Shown here in pieces: positions 36,638-47,400 of a DNA stretch of 64,000 bases. The position numbers were made by a program, and so were the translations under genes. The number at the start of each line of letters is the position of its first letter. Position 1 is the stretch's first letter. The notes under the pieces are model-generated. The model worked only from the letters and a program-made list of their open reading frames with translations, ran no database searches and was not told the DNA's origin. Source of the DNA: Ooceraea biroi (lineage: Eukaryota > Arthropoda > Insecta > Hymenoptera > Formicidae); NCBI RefSeq assembly GCF_003672135.1, contig NC_039512.1, positions 11,548,874-11,612,873 on the forward strand, in the 5' to 3' direction.

Positions 36638-37397
36638 TTGTCGGCGACGCCATTAATGTAATTATTTCCATCGACTGTTCTGAAGCGCAGGATCTCGGCA
36701 GCGGGGAGGAGCCGAGACCCTGATCAGAGCCGACCGGGACGGATAAAGGAGCCATGTCCCTCGGGATAATCGAATCGCGACACTGCGACTCGCGATTTTT
36801 TTGCGACGCATCAGCTACTGATAATACAAGGGTAGAAAGCGAAGAGAAGGGTTGTCAAGTGTAGAATAGCAACACCTACAATATGTTGAATTAGGGATTG
36901 AAACTTTTAGAATATTCATACCTTTGCTAGATAAACATCTGAAGAGAAGAAGTTGCACATAGTGTAAAAGAAAAGTATCAAAAAGTGTTAATATTAAATT
37001 AATAAAAGATGTTCTAAAAAATTGATGTTTTTATTCTTCCTTTTGGTTTTATTTTGTATTTTTTACTTTGATTTGTACTTTGTTTAGGACGAAAAGAGAA
37101 AAACTTGACTGTATCGTTGAAATATCGACTAAGAGTTAATTTACATGCAGATATTGGGCTTTTCTAAAGCCAACAATGGTGAAATGACTGACTTCAGTTA
37201 GTCAAATTAGAGGTTAGACATTTCTTTCGAAATGTCTTCAAATCTTTGCATTATGATTGAGGTTCATTGAATTTTTCTTCTTTTCTGATTATAACAAACG
37301 GAAATGTATGAAGAAGCAAGTAAAATGTAGCTTGAAAACATGTGGAAATAATGAATAATATCTAAAGTTTTTAATTCTCGCTTGAGCACATTAAATC

Positions 37398-37495
37398 ATG
37401 TCCTTCGGGGACACGTTGATTGAAGAGGATGGCTTCGGATTTGTGCCGAGGTCGCGCAATGCTGCATTCGGGAAATCATGCGAGATTGTCAGAAG
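37398..37495 (+). CDS. Mutarotase-like gene, exon 1
   Basis: Starts at the ATG and encodes MSFGDTLIEEDGFGFVPRSR and on to EIVR. It ends AGAAG before GTATTA in phase 2. Confidence 0.75.
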
Positions 37496-37681
37496 GTATT
37501 ATAAGAAATTTTTAAATTATCGAAATCAAAGTTTTTATCTTGTTGACTATTATCGATTATTTTATTTAGACCGTTATAACTATTGTCAGGGTACAAGTTA
37601 AACATTGTATCAAAGATACGATGATGAGAATTCGTTACTATATCGAATTAAAAAGAATTTTTGACAGAAATGCATACAAGT

Positions 37682-37716
<35 letters not shown>

Positions 37717-40018
37717 TCTATATATATACTATATAAAATAATACATTTTAATTATCTCAACTGTTCATAATTGGATTATCATAATTTAGACATTGTGTCA
37801 TGGATAGGTATACAATGATCAACAAACACCAGGCGATTGTCCGTTTGATATCCTGGGGTGCTAGTATCCAGTCGATCAAGATTCCCAATCGAGATGGCAA
37901 ACTGGCCGACGTTGTTCTAGGATTCGACGATCTAGATGGTAAATCTTGCTTTATTTTGCAAGTTTGTTGAAATAGGCACTCTCTATCGAAGAGTCAATAA
38001 AATCGAGATTTTGCTATGCATCGAGATTTCTTATCGAGAAAGCATCATTATGTTTCTTCTTCTTCTTTAATGAAATACTAGAAACTGTAGCTTGAACATG
38101 TTGCAATTTTCATTATTATCGCTGACGTAATCAGGATACTTGAAGAACAGATACATGGGGAGCATCATCGGTCGCGTTGCTGGTCGCATTTCCGGTGGTC
38201 TTGACAATGCGGTTGGTCCTTTGTCGATTAACGAGGCCGTCGAAAAGGGTCGCTTGAATAGCAGCACAGTCGCGTTCGACAATATTAATTGGCAGTCGCA
38301 GATAGTGAATAATCGAGTGGTAGGATGTAACTTATTTCCTGCAACCGATTGCAAAATTATTAAAATTATTGCTCGTTCTATTCGTTGTGTTCTTTGACGA
38401 GGTGATGTCTCATTTGAGCCGGGCCAACAGCGAGGGATACTCCGGTGATGTGTTAACGCAAGTTAATTACACCTGGACAGACGACAATCAGCTTCACATT
38501 AACATTCGCGCCACCACCACGATGCCTACCCCCATCAACGTCACTAATTACTGTTTATTTAATCTCGCCGGACATGTAAGATTTAAATGTAAAGCCGCGC
38601 TCTCGTCGAGCATAACGAGATTTATCTGGCAGGGATTTAGCAACCCCTGCAAACATTACATTTATTTCTCATACACGTAACAGCTTTCAGTTATTCATAT
38701 CGCGGCAATGTTGCCTTTTTACTCAGACTGCAAATGTTTAATCGTTCCATTTGCGTAATGAGCTTTCAGAAATATAGCGAATAAATGTTAATTACCTATT
38801 CGTTGATTCAGAATTAACTTCAGAAGCTTCTAAAACTTACAAAGTCGTAATTTAAATATAATTTAAATATAATTTCATTTTATTTATCACTTTATTTTTT
38901 ATATTAAAAGTAATCTTTTAAATTTGGATAGAAAAGAGACATAGGGATTTAAGATTCTGAGAAGAAAATCAGAATTGATATTTTCCGGTTTAGATTATTC
39001 GCTTTCGATTTTTCTCAGACAATTTGAGTTATCTTGATCGTAGGGTACAGGCTCTAAAGAGTTGGAACAGCATGTCCTTACGGTGAATGCCGACAGTTGG
39101 ACCCTTATGGATCTCAGGAACAATTTGCCGACCGGCGTTATATCTCCAGTCGACTGTACAGCATTCGAGCTACGTGTACCGGCACAGTTGAACCGACGCC
39201 GATTATATAACATACCGGGTGGCGGTTATGATCACAATCTGTGCATCAATAGCCCCAACTCCTGGTGTTACCGTTTCCACGCTCGGTAATCTTTCAACAC
39301 ATTGTCATACTTTTTAAAAATTTCATTTTATCAATTGATTGATTTTATGCATGGAAGAATTTTGCATCCTCCTTCGGGACGTTTCCTAGAAGTTTACTCG
39401 AATCATCCCGGGTTGCAAGTTTATACAGGCAATCAGTTGCCACATCCTGAACGCGTTTATCCTCCTGATCTAAAGAATTGTGATTGGGAAGGTGGAGAGA
39501 ACGCCAAAATTAATTCTTCAAAATTGGTAAATACAAAATGGGATTTTGAAATTACTAACAATATAATTCCAAAAAAGAAATAAATTTGTTTAAGCTAAAT
39601 GAAATGAGAGCGTTAATTAAATTGAAGGTTTGCTACTGCAAGCGTTATCGATTTATCGCGGCAAAAATGATCCAATGATTAATATTGATCTCCAACTTTG
39701 TTGCATTGCTTCAATACGATAAAATTCTTTAGAGTTTTAAACAGCATCTATTCTTATTTAAAATACAGTTACTTCTAAAATAAATGATTAGGAACATTGC
39801 ATTTTGAACAGGCAAAAGAAATTCAAAATGCAAGAACGAAGGAAATTTATGGCAAAGGAGGCATCCCCTATCGTTGTTATGGTGGATTTGCTTTATCACC
39901 TCAGAATTATCCTGGCACTGTTAACATCGAACATTTTCCATCTTGCATACTATATCCTGGAAAAATTTATGTGCACGACATGAGCTATAAATTTGGAGTG
40001 AAGCTTTCCAACAATTAA
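37398..40018 (+). CDS. Galactose mutarotase (aldose 1-epimerase)-like protein, probable pseudoenzyme
   Basis: Seven exons joined by GT-AG introns give 401 residues in one frame (the family is usually about 340-370). Family landmarks in order: VRLISWGASIQSIKIP, DVVLGFDDLDGYLKN, GRVAGRI, WTDDNQLHINIRATT, NLAG, GGGYDHNLCI (D259 keeps the substrate-binding Asp), HPGLQVYTGNQLP and a C-terminal HFPSCILYPG. Active mutarotases interconvert alpha- and beta-aldoses (Leloir pathway) with two His and one Glu. At the aligned places this protein has N118 (NSS for the HGG motif), Y188 (TNYCLF for TNHSYF) and S362 (ALSPQ for CLETQ). The fold seems kept but the chemistry probably lost. There is no signal peptide, so it is likely cytosolic. 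The start ATG is the first in the frame; an AATAAA lies about 100 bases after the stop. It is convergent with the fibrillin gene. Confidence 0.88.
37683..37714. repeat. (CT)16 microsatellite in mutarotase intron 1
   Basis: Sixteen uninterrupted CT units, the longest pure dinucleotide run in the window and a likely polymorphic marker. Confidence 0.97.
37808..37938 (+). CDS. Mutarotase-like gene, exon 2
   Basis: Encodes YTMINKHQAIVRLISWGASI and on to LGFDDLD, the first beta strands of the family. Acceptor ATAG, donor GTAAAT, phase 2 to phase 1. Confidence 0.88.
38135..38319 (+). CDS. Mutarotase-like gene, exon 3
   Basis: Encodes GYLKNRYMGSIIGRVAGRIS; the Arg residues of the GRVANRI motif are retained. 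Later comes LNSSTVAFDNINW, where active enzymes have LHGGxxGFDxxxW, so the first catalytic His is Asn118 here. Confidence 0.88.
38402..38575 (+). CDS. Mutarotase-like gene, exon 4
   Basis: Encodes VMSHLSRANSEGYSGDVLTQ through NVTNYCLFNLAGH. The second catalytic His of TNHSYFNL is replaced by Tyr188. Phase 0 at both ends. Confidence 0.88.
39044..39285 (+). CDS. Mutarotase-like gene, exon 5
   Basis: Encodes GTGSKELEQHVLTVNADSWT through PVDCTAFELRVP to GGGYDHNLCI, matching the PVxGTxFDLR and DHNF motifs of the family. Ends in phase 2. Confidence 0.88.
39358..39526 (+). CDS. Mutarotase-like gene, exon 6
   Basis: Encodes SGRFLEVYSNHPGLQVYTGN, the PGxQxYTGN motif. An acidic, Asn-rich insertion (CDWEGGENAKINSS) lies where active enzymes have a short loop. 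Confidence 0.88.
39812..40018 (+). CDS. Mutarotase-like gene, exon 7
   Basis: Encodes the C-terminus with GGFALSPQNYPGTVNIEHFP. The catalytic Glu of the GFCLETQ motif is Ser362. Ends with TAA. Confidence 0.88.
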   Translation, partial: AKEIQNARTKEIYGKGGIPYRCYGGFALSPQNYPGTVNIEHFPSCILYPGKIYVHDMSYKFGVKLSNN

Positions 40019-40121
40019 ACTCTTCCTGTTACAATATATTTTTCAAAGACTTTCTTGCGAGAGAGCGTATGTTTTTTTCAAAAGTAAATCTTGTTATTCA
40101 AGATTTTTGAAAGATCTAAAA

Positions 40122-40127
40122 ATAAAG
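40122..40127 (+). terminator. Poly(A) signal of the mutarotase-like gene
   Basis: AATAAA about 100 bases after the stop codon; no closer one follows. Confidence 0.6.
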
Positions 40128-40547
40128 ATGACATATTTAACTGAGAGTTTATTACAAACACGATAAAAAATATGAAAATGTTGAGAAATTTTGAGTGAAT
40201 CTCGTATGAAAAACAAACTAACAAGCTTTTAATAAATTGTATTCACATCTTTATTGTACCAGTTCTCTGTTCTTTAGTAATGTACATGATCAAAATCCTT
40301 ACTAATGTAGATGTCATAAGCAATCGTGTATCAGTGATACATATGTATATATATACGATATTCTCTTTGAAGTCTAAGCGCAAAATGTACGGATTTTGTA
40401 CATGAATTACACTCGTACCGCTTTTCGTCTCGAACTGTATTTTATAAATTATATAAAGCTACGTTTTTTATCTGCATATGAGTACACACGTGCGTTCGCC
40501 TCGCTTAAAACTACAGTTAATCTAGCGTTTGTACATTTCTAGCATAT

Positions 40548-40553
40548 TTTATT
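40548..40553 (-). terminator. Candidate poly(A) signal of fibrillin
   Basis: AATAAA on the minus strand about 710 bases beyond the fibrillin stop. Other such hexamers in this AT-rich stretch are possible, so the choice is weak. Confidence 0.3.
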
Positions 40554-41262
40554 CCTCTAATCTAATTATTTTATATTTACGTAACAATTACAGGCAGTAG
40601 ATCGAGAGGGAACACTTCTGTGTTTTGCGTTATCTTACAACGCACAAATAATTATTATCTAATAATTATTTAGATAATTATTTAGATAATAATTATTTAG
40701 AGATTATTAGTGCGTTCCGTGTGTTTATCACTATTAATAGACTAATTTATGAGGGAGTTGATTACACTGACGGCATTTTGGCGTACAGATTATTCCGCGC
40801 GACTCAACGTAAAGAAGAAATAAATGTACAAATAAATGCAAACTCGTTAATTGTCGAAAAGGTAAGGCACCCGATAGGCACATTGGCAGTGTAGAAAGAT
40901 CGAAGATGTTTAAGCTGGCAGTCGTATAAAGAATCGTCATCGCTCGTAAATAGAATATTCATTATCTGGCAGTTAAATGCAATTCATGCGCGGGTGAACA
41001 CAAAAAGCCGAGGCGCGTTCTTCACCATTCCGTGTTTTACATGTATCGTTGCTTCGCTCAATAGATCCCAAACTGTGCGAAATATCTCGGCCGTTGATTT
41101 TTCCATCTTTTCCCGCCTCGTACGTTGGCGTTTCCGGTGCTTTCTTTCTAATACTTCACCGCAGCTCGAAACAATCCCGCGAAATTGACTAAGAGAAAGC
41201 GTAACGCAGTGTTGGGCAGTGTCTTCTCACGCGATTCAATTATCCTTGAACTCCCGCCGACT

Positions 41263-41481
41263 TCATTCCGTGACTATTAGATGGACCGTGAACGTCAGCG
41301 GTTTCTCCCATTCTGTCCTCGTGATCGTCGCGTTTCTGGAACGACCGTGAATCACTATGTGAAATTCGCCGGGACTCTTCAGCCGCTGTCGGAAGTGCAA
41401 GGCGGAGATACCACGTTCCCGGAGGATCTCAAAGTGATCTCCATCGTTGCCCCGCGCGATGGTGTAATCTATGTCCTCGCC
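41263..41481 (-). CDS. Fibrillin exon 40: asprosin-like C-terminus and stop
   Basis: DYTIARGNDGDHFEIL and GISALHFRQRLKSPGEFHIV match the YLIESGNEDGFFKI and GISYLHF motifs at the end of vertebrate fibrillins. The frame ends in TGA. It is separated from exon 39 by a 1.2-kb intron with a mobile element. Confidence 0.92.
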   Translation of the reverse strand, partial: GEDIDYTIARGNDGDHFEILRERGISALHFRQRLKSPGEFHIVIHGRSRNATITRTEWEKPLTFTVHLIVTE

Positions 41482-44400
41482 CTGTAAAATGTGATTATTG
41501 TTTATCCCGAATCGAGAAATTTAATTATGGCTATTTACTACATCGATTATATACTATTATATACTATTAAGTTTACTACATTGATTATACAGGGTGTAAT
41601 ACGAGCGATGCGAAGCGCGCTGCACTAATATCGATAAGATGTGATTCATAAAGACGATACAATTTACAATTTATTAAATAATTATGATTTATATTTTTGA
41701 TACGCTTGGAATCTGTCACCACGCAGCATACGATGCTTCGCGAGATCCCGATTTATCTGTGGCGAGCATAATTATTTAATAAATTGTAAATTGTATCGTC
41801 TTTATGAATCACATCTTATCGATATTAGTGCAGCGCGCTTCGCATCGCTCGTATTGATTTTCTGTCATCGCGGAGGCGCGCTGCACTTCACGTATGTTTT
41901 GACAGTTCCTCGTGTATCGCGATTTCGTGCAACATGATAAGCGATCGGTCCGCCTTTTCTCGTCGATCGTACTGCCGATGTCGCAGAAAGTCGAACGGTA
42001 ACGCGTGAAAATCTTGGTGTACACGTATGTGGAAGTGCGTTTAACGAGACATACGCGGATAAATGGATCGAACGCGGAGCGAGTGATTTCGCCAGCAAGG
42101 TCTTCGGATTTGACCCTGAAGAGTGAACAGTGCTTACAGGAACAGGATACAGTGCTTGCAGGACATTGTGCAGTGAATAGAAACACGCAGTGAACAGCCG
42201 CGAAAAATTAATATCAAATTGAAGTGTGCGCGATGCGCGGGGCCCCTTCGACCTACCGTCATTGAACGCGGGAAAATTCTGCACAAGGATAGGATAACTA
42301 CAACCCTTCGTAGCGCCGAAACTACGCCACCCTCGACATTTTGCAAGAGGAACTATCGTCTCGGAATGACGTCAGGAATCTACCCTGAATCGGTGATTCG
42401 GTAAGTCTGGGACACCCTGTATACTATTAAGTGAATTTAGTGGACTCAGATAAGAATATAAAATAATGAATAATAAAAATAAACTAATAAAAATATAAAA
42501 GATCAATAATACAAAACTATATTTTTCATAATTTCTGATCTAAGGTAATCTGATTTGAAATATATTCAACTAAATGTCGAACGTCAATGCTCTTAGAGTA
42601 AATATTAAAAAATTACACTTCTAGCAAAAAGATACGGTTTATTGAAATCGACTGAAATTTTGCAAAAATTACTTTGATGGCAGATTGTAGCTTGATGATC
42701 CGCGTGCGGTGTCTTGTTTGACGCAGATTGATTTTAAGCACGTGCTGCATCCCGTGATGATGCCTCTTTGGTTTAGCGTGTCGACGTTTCTTCCGTATTC
42801 CGTGTCTCCTTGTCTTGATCTCTTCGTTCGCCGTGTTCGATCTGTTCTTAGCGCCTCTTCTATGCCGTCCATTTCCGTTCACCTAAAATTGAAAATCTTT
42901 GTTATCGCTTTAACTCGCAATGAATTAAAAGTAATATGCAATATACAAACCTTGCATGAGAAGCATCCTTCTGTGGAAATGGTCTTATCATCAGCCGGCG
43001 GTATGTGATAAGGATCAGGGTTGATTTGGAAAGTCGGCACATTTCCGATCTCTTCGTCGTAGCGTCCTGGACTCAAAGGATTGATAGTGGACAGACAATG
43101 GCCCTGTAATGAAAATTCTTAATTAATAAATATTCTCTTAAATATAGCCGACCATCTGATCTGATTTATTTCGATACGATTCGAGAACGGACCTGTCCTA
43201 TTCGTTGATAACCGGTGGGACAGCCACAGATGAATCCGTTGGCTCCGTTAGGGGTGCAGCCGAAGGAGCAAGGACTACCAAAGCATCCGGCACTCACCTG
43301 CGCAAATTGTTAAATAAAATATGTTGCTTCTTTTCTAACGTTGACAGTTATAAGATGTATAATATTTTGTGAAAAGTAATGTGAGAAATTTACGAGAAGA
43401 TAATGGAATTCGAACGTTACCTGTACGCAAATTGCCAAATTGTTATCGAACTGATAGCCATCCGGACAGCCGCATTTGTAACTGCCAATCGTGTTGATGC
43501 AAGTACTGTCGCCACATGGTGATGTGTTGCACTCATTCTCGTCTATGCACTGATTGTAGTAGAGATGTTGAACGAAGCCGTCTGGGCATCCGCAGCGGTA
43601 ACTGCCCATGAAATTCTGCAAAATCAATCAATAGTGACAGATTCCAATTAAATAACAGATTACATTTTTCTAAAGAGAATGAGAGAGATATTTGATCATG
43701 AAAATTATATATAATTTTCTTGATAAATACCTTATTGTTATTATGTAAATTTATGTAATTATGTAGTTATGATATAATTCAATCTGTAAAAAAGTTGGAT
43801 CTACCTGGCAACCATGCTCGCAAGTGCTGTCGTCGGCACACTCATTGTGATCCGTACAAAATCGTCCGGTGTGGTCCAACTTGAAGCCTCTAGGACAGAT
43901 GCATTGAAAGCTGCCCAAGGTGTTAATACATTTGCCAGGTTTCGGGCAGATGCCTGGTTGAATGCATTCATTTATATCTGGAAAAAGTTACATTATAAGG
44001 AATAAATCGTGAAATATTAACTAGACAGACATTTTAGAGATAAAATAAGAAAATATTTTATCTATATAAAAATTTTGTTTAATGATGTGTTTATTATCTT
44101 CTCTTAAGTCGTAAAGAAGAATTAAGAAATAATTAAGAGGTACGATACCGTAACACGCGTCTCCCTGCTGGGTATAGCCTTCCTGGCAGCCGCAGGTGTA
44201 GCTTCCCGGCGTATTTATGCAATTCTGCTGGCACAAGTGATTCCCGGTCGCGCATTCATCCAGATCTCTACAGCTAATACCATCAGGATTCAATATGAAA
44301 CCCGATGGACACGAGCAGCTAAAGCTGCCTTCGGTATTCTGGCAGTTGTACTTGCACGGTTTCGGCGTCAACTCGCACTCGTTGATATCTGCAATTTCAA

Positions 44401-47400
44401 TTCCGCACACGTTCATAATTATGAGTTGTAGAATTATCATTGCTCAAGTGGTCAGAGAAACTTACCGACACACTGAATGCCAGACTTGTCGGCCTTGTAG
44501 CCTTTATTACAGATACATCTGTAGGAGCCCAAGGTGTTGATGCACAGGCCGTTTCTGCAGAGATCAGGTATAGTCTTGCACTCGTCAATATCTGAAAATT
44601 TACATCGATAAAGAACAGTCTTCGTCTCTTTTTCTTTTCATAGTCAACATCGATAATATTATATGAATAGAGTCGATAATGAGATAGATAATAGCAATGC
44701 CCAAGAGGCTATACAATACCTTGACCGTTCACGGAAAAGCCTTTGTCAAGGCAGAGCTCGTTATAATTTTCAGAATCTCTGGACGGACAAATCTCACAAT
44801 GGGGACCCCATGCCGCTCCCATGGTGCAGCAACAATCCGCCTTTGTCACGGTGCGTAACTCCAAGGTTCTGGCGGTGCATCTGCCTCCGATTGTTTGCAG
44901 GAAGCAGTAGCCGACTCTTCGATCTGACCGCATAAGAAATACAGAATACGCTTTTATTCCACTTGTTCGCTGTGATTCTTATCTGTTATGTAACTTGACT
45001 GATTCTTCGTACCGATACATGATTTTCCGTCCAGGCTTTGTTCGAAACCGTCATAGCAAAGGCATTGGTAGCTGCCTTCCAGATTGACACAACGACCATG
45101 CTGACAGAGGCCAGAGTTAATCGCGCACTCGTTGATATCTTTGCACTCGTCCGCCGTTCCTATTTTCTGGTAACCAGGTGGACAGATGCACATGAAGGTT
45201 CCAATCAAGTTCTTGCACTGGAACCTGCAGTCGTTTGCTGGCGTAGTGCATTCGTCGACGTCTAAAAACAGAAATTTACATAAACAAGAATTTCTTTGGT
45301 TCATATAAACTTTATATTTGAACTAGCAAAAATACACACAGTACTTGGAAATTATTATATATATAAATTTTTATATATTTATAATTTTATAACTTTTATA
45401 AATATTTGTATCTACATAATTTATTTTTCTTAATAATCTAATAATATAAATCTAATAATATAATAATTTCATAATTTATATTTATACGATTATATGTAAA
45501 ATTGAATCTAAAAAATGAAGCAATGACCGTTCTCAATTACCTATGCAATGGCGGCCGTCCGGTGCTAAGGTGTACCCGTAAGGACAGATGCACCGGAAGG
45601 AACCTGGTGCATTGTGACACCTGAAAGCGCACTGATTGCCCAATTCCAGGCACTCATTCACGTCTTCGCAAATCTGATTCACCCCCGGTGCGTACCCTTC
45701 GTTGCAGGAACACTCAAAACCGCCATCAATGTTGCGGCAGGTACCATTGCCACAAATATTCTGAACGTTTAGGCATTCGTTGTTGTCCACGCAACGTCTT
45801 CCTGTTTCATCCAATATGTACCCCGTCGGGCACTCGCAGCGGAACGAACCATCTGTGTTGATGCACTCACCTCCTGAACATGCATCTGGCATGAATAGGC
45901 ACTCATTCAGGTCGATTCCGGTATCGTCCCGTCCCGGTCCCTCCGGACACATCCTTTTGAATTCCTCTGAATGAACATAACTGCTTATATGAGTTTCCAA
46001 GTTTTCGTAAAATTAATGTAATCGTTCGCGTGTGCAACCTCATCAAATTTTTCTATAAATAAATTTAAAGATATAAACAAAGATACAGGAAAATATAAAA
46101 AGATATAGAAAGATATAGAATATACAGGGTGAGGCACCTAAAACAGGCCACCTGAATATCTCGGCTGTTATTGGTGATAGAAAAAAATGTGTCAGGCCAA
46201 ACTTGCATGGTTTCGAGGGACACATAATTTGTTCTAAATAGTTTTTTATTAGGTGGACGCGTAGAGGTCATATGAAGGTCAACTTCGTTGTTTTAAATGG
46301 TATATGTTTTTTTACGTACCATCTGGTAGAGCGTTTGAAGATGCGCACATTAATCTACGGGTCAAAATCATTCAAGGTCACTGAAGGATAACATTTCTAA
46401 GTGCTAGAACTTTTTCATTTCTGAGTTTACGGTATTTTCAATAGCAGAGAACTCTAGGCAATATAAAATATAATGATATCATCAACTCAGAACTTCTCGG
46501 AAAAAGAAAAAATTTCTAAGGGCTAGAACTTTTTCATTTCTGAGTTTACAATATTTTTAATAGCAGAGAACTCTAGGCAATATGAAGTAAATTATTTTCC
46601 CTTGGCCTTCATTGACTTTGAATGATTTTGAGCCGTAGATAAATGTGCGCATCTTCAAACACTCTACTAAATGGTACGTAAAAAAACATATCATACCATT
46701 TAAAAAAACGAAGTTGACCTTCATATGACCTCTACGCGTCCACCTAATAAAAAACTATTTAGAACAAATTATGTGTCCCTCGAAACCATGCAAGTTTGGT
46801 CTGACACATTGTTTTCTATCACCAATAACAGCCGAGATATTCAGGTGGCCTGTTTTAGGTGTCTCACACTGTAGAGATAACGATTCTAAAAATAGATATA
46901 GAATAGATATAGAATTTTTCGATAAATATAAAAGCATAGAATATTGTATACATATTGTAGAAAACGTTATATAGAAATCTTAATATTTTAAATATTTTAA
47001 AATAGTTTGTTTTTTCTAGTTTCTGGTTTCTTGAATTATTCGAAATATCAAGAGAAACATGCTTTACCTATAAAAATTAACCAAAATATTTAATTAAGAC
47101 AGAAAAATTTGTATTAATTGAATTAAGAACTTTTCGAGAATACAAATTTTTAAATTTCCACAAAACTGCTATTTTCATACCGCTATTTTCCGGTGGACAC
47201 TGTTCACAATAGCGACCCCAGGCCTTGCCCATCGTGCAACAGCAATGCTTCCTGCTCATCTTGCCCTCGCGTGGAAAAGTGCATTGACCACGTCGATAGC
47301 TGTCATAGCATTCGTCCTCCCTTACGTCGATGCACGTTAATGAATTCGGTCTGTCGCTCAACCGATATCCGACCGGGCACTCGCAAATTACGCCACCCTC

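Larger units (their letters stand above)
30219..37397. other. Gene-free stretch upstream of the mutarotase gene
   Basis: No exon, RNA gene or intact element that I can support. CpG-rich blocks at about 31.1-31.4, 32.7-33.3 and 35.2-36.8 kb alternate with AT-rich DNA. The 210-codon frame at 30635-31267 runs through CT repeats and looks like a low-complexity artefact. The promoter of the mutarotase gene should lie at the end of this stretch, but no clear TATA or initiator element stands out. Confidence 0.5.
40019..41262. other. Convergent intergenic region with both 3' UTRs
   Basis: Between the stop of the mutarotase gene and the stop of the fibrillin gene. The plus strand has AATAAA at 40122; the minus strand has one at 40548-40553 that could end fibrillin transcripts (a 3' UTR of about 0.7 kb). 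A TAATTATTTAGA tandem near 40655-40705 is low complexity. Confidence 0.6.

Noticed and set aside
42613..42672. Read-through of fibrillin exon 39 to a stop at 42613 as the C-terminus
   Set aside because: A good donor (AAA/GTAATT) lies at 42672, and an in-frame exon with clear asprosin-like motifs follows at 41481-41263, so the read-through is intronic.
46122..46872. TB6 interruption read as a gene break in fibrillin
   Set aside because: The MITE lies inside an intron; exon 29 ends in phase 1 and exon 30 restores PPENSEEFKRMC, so the coding frame is intact.
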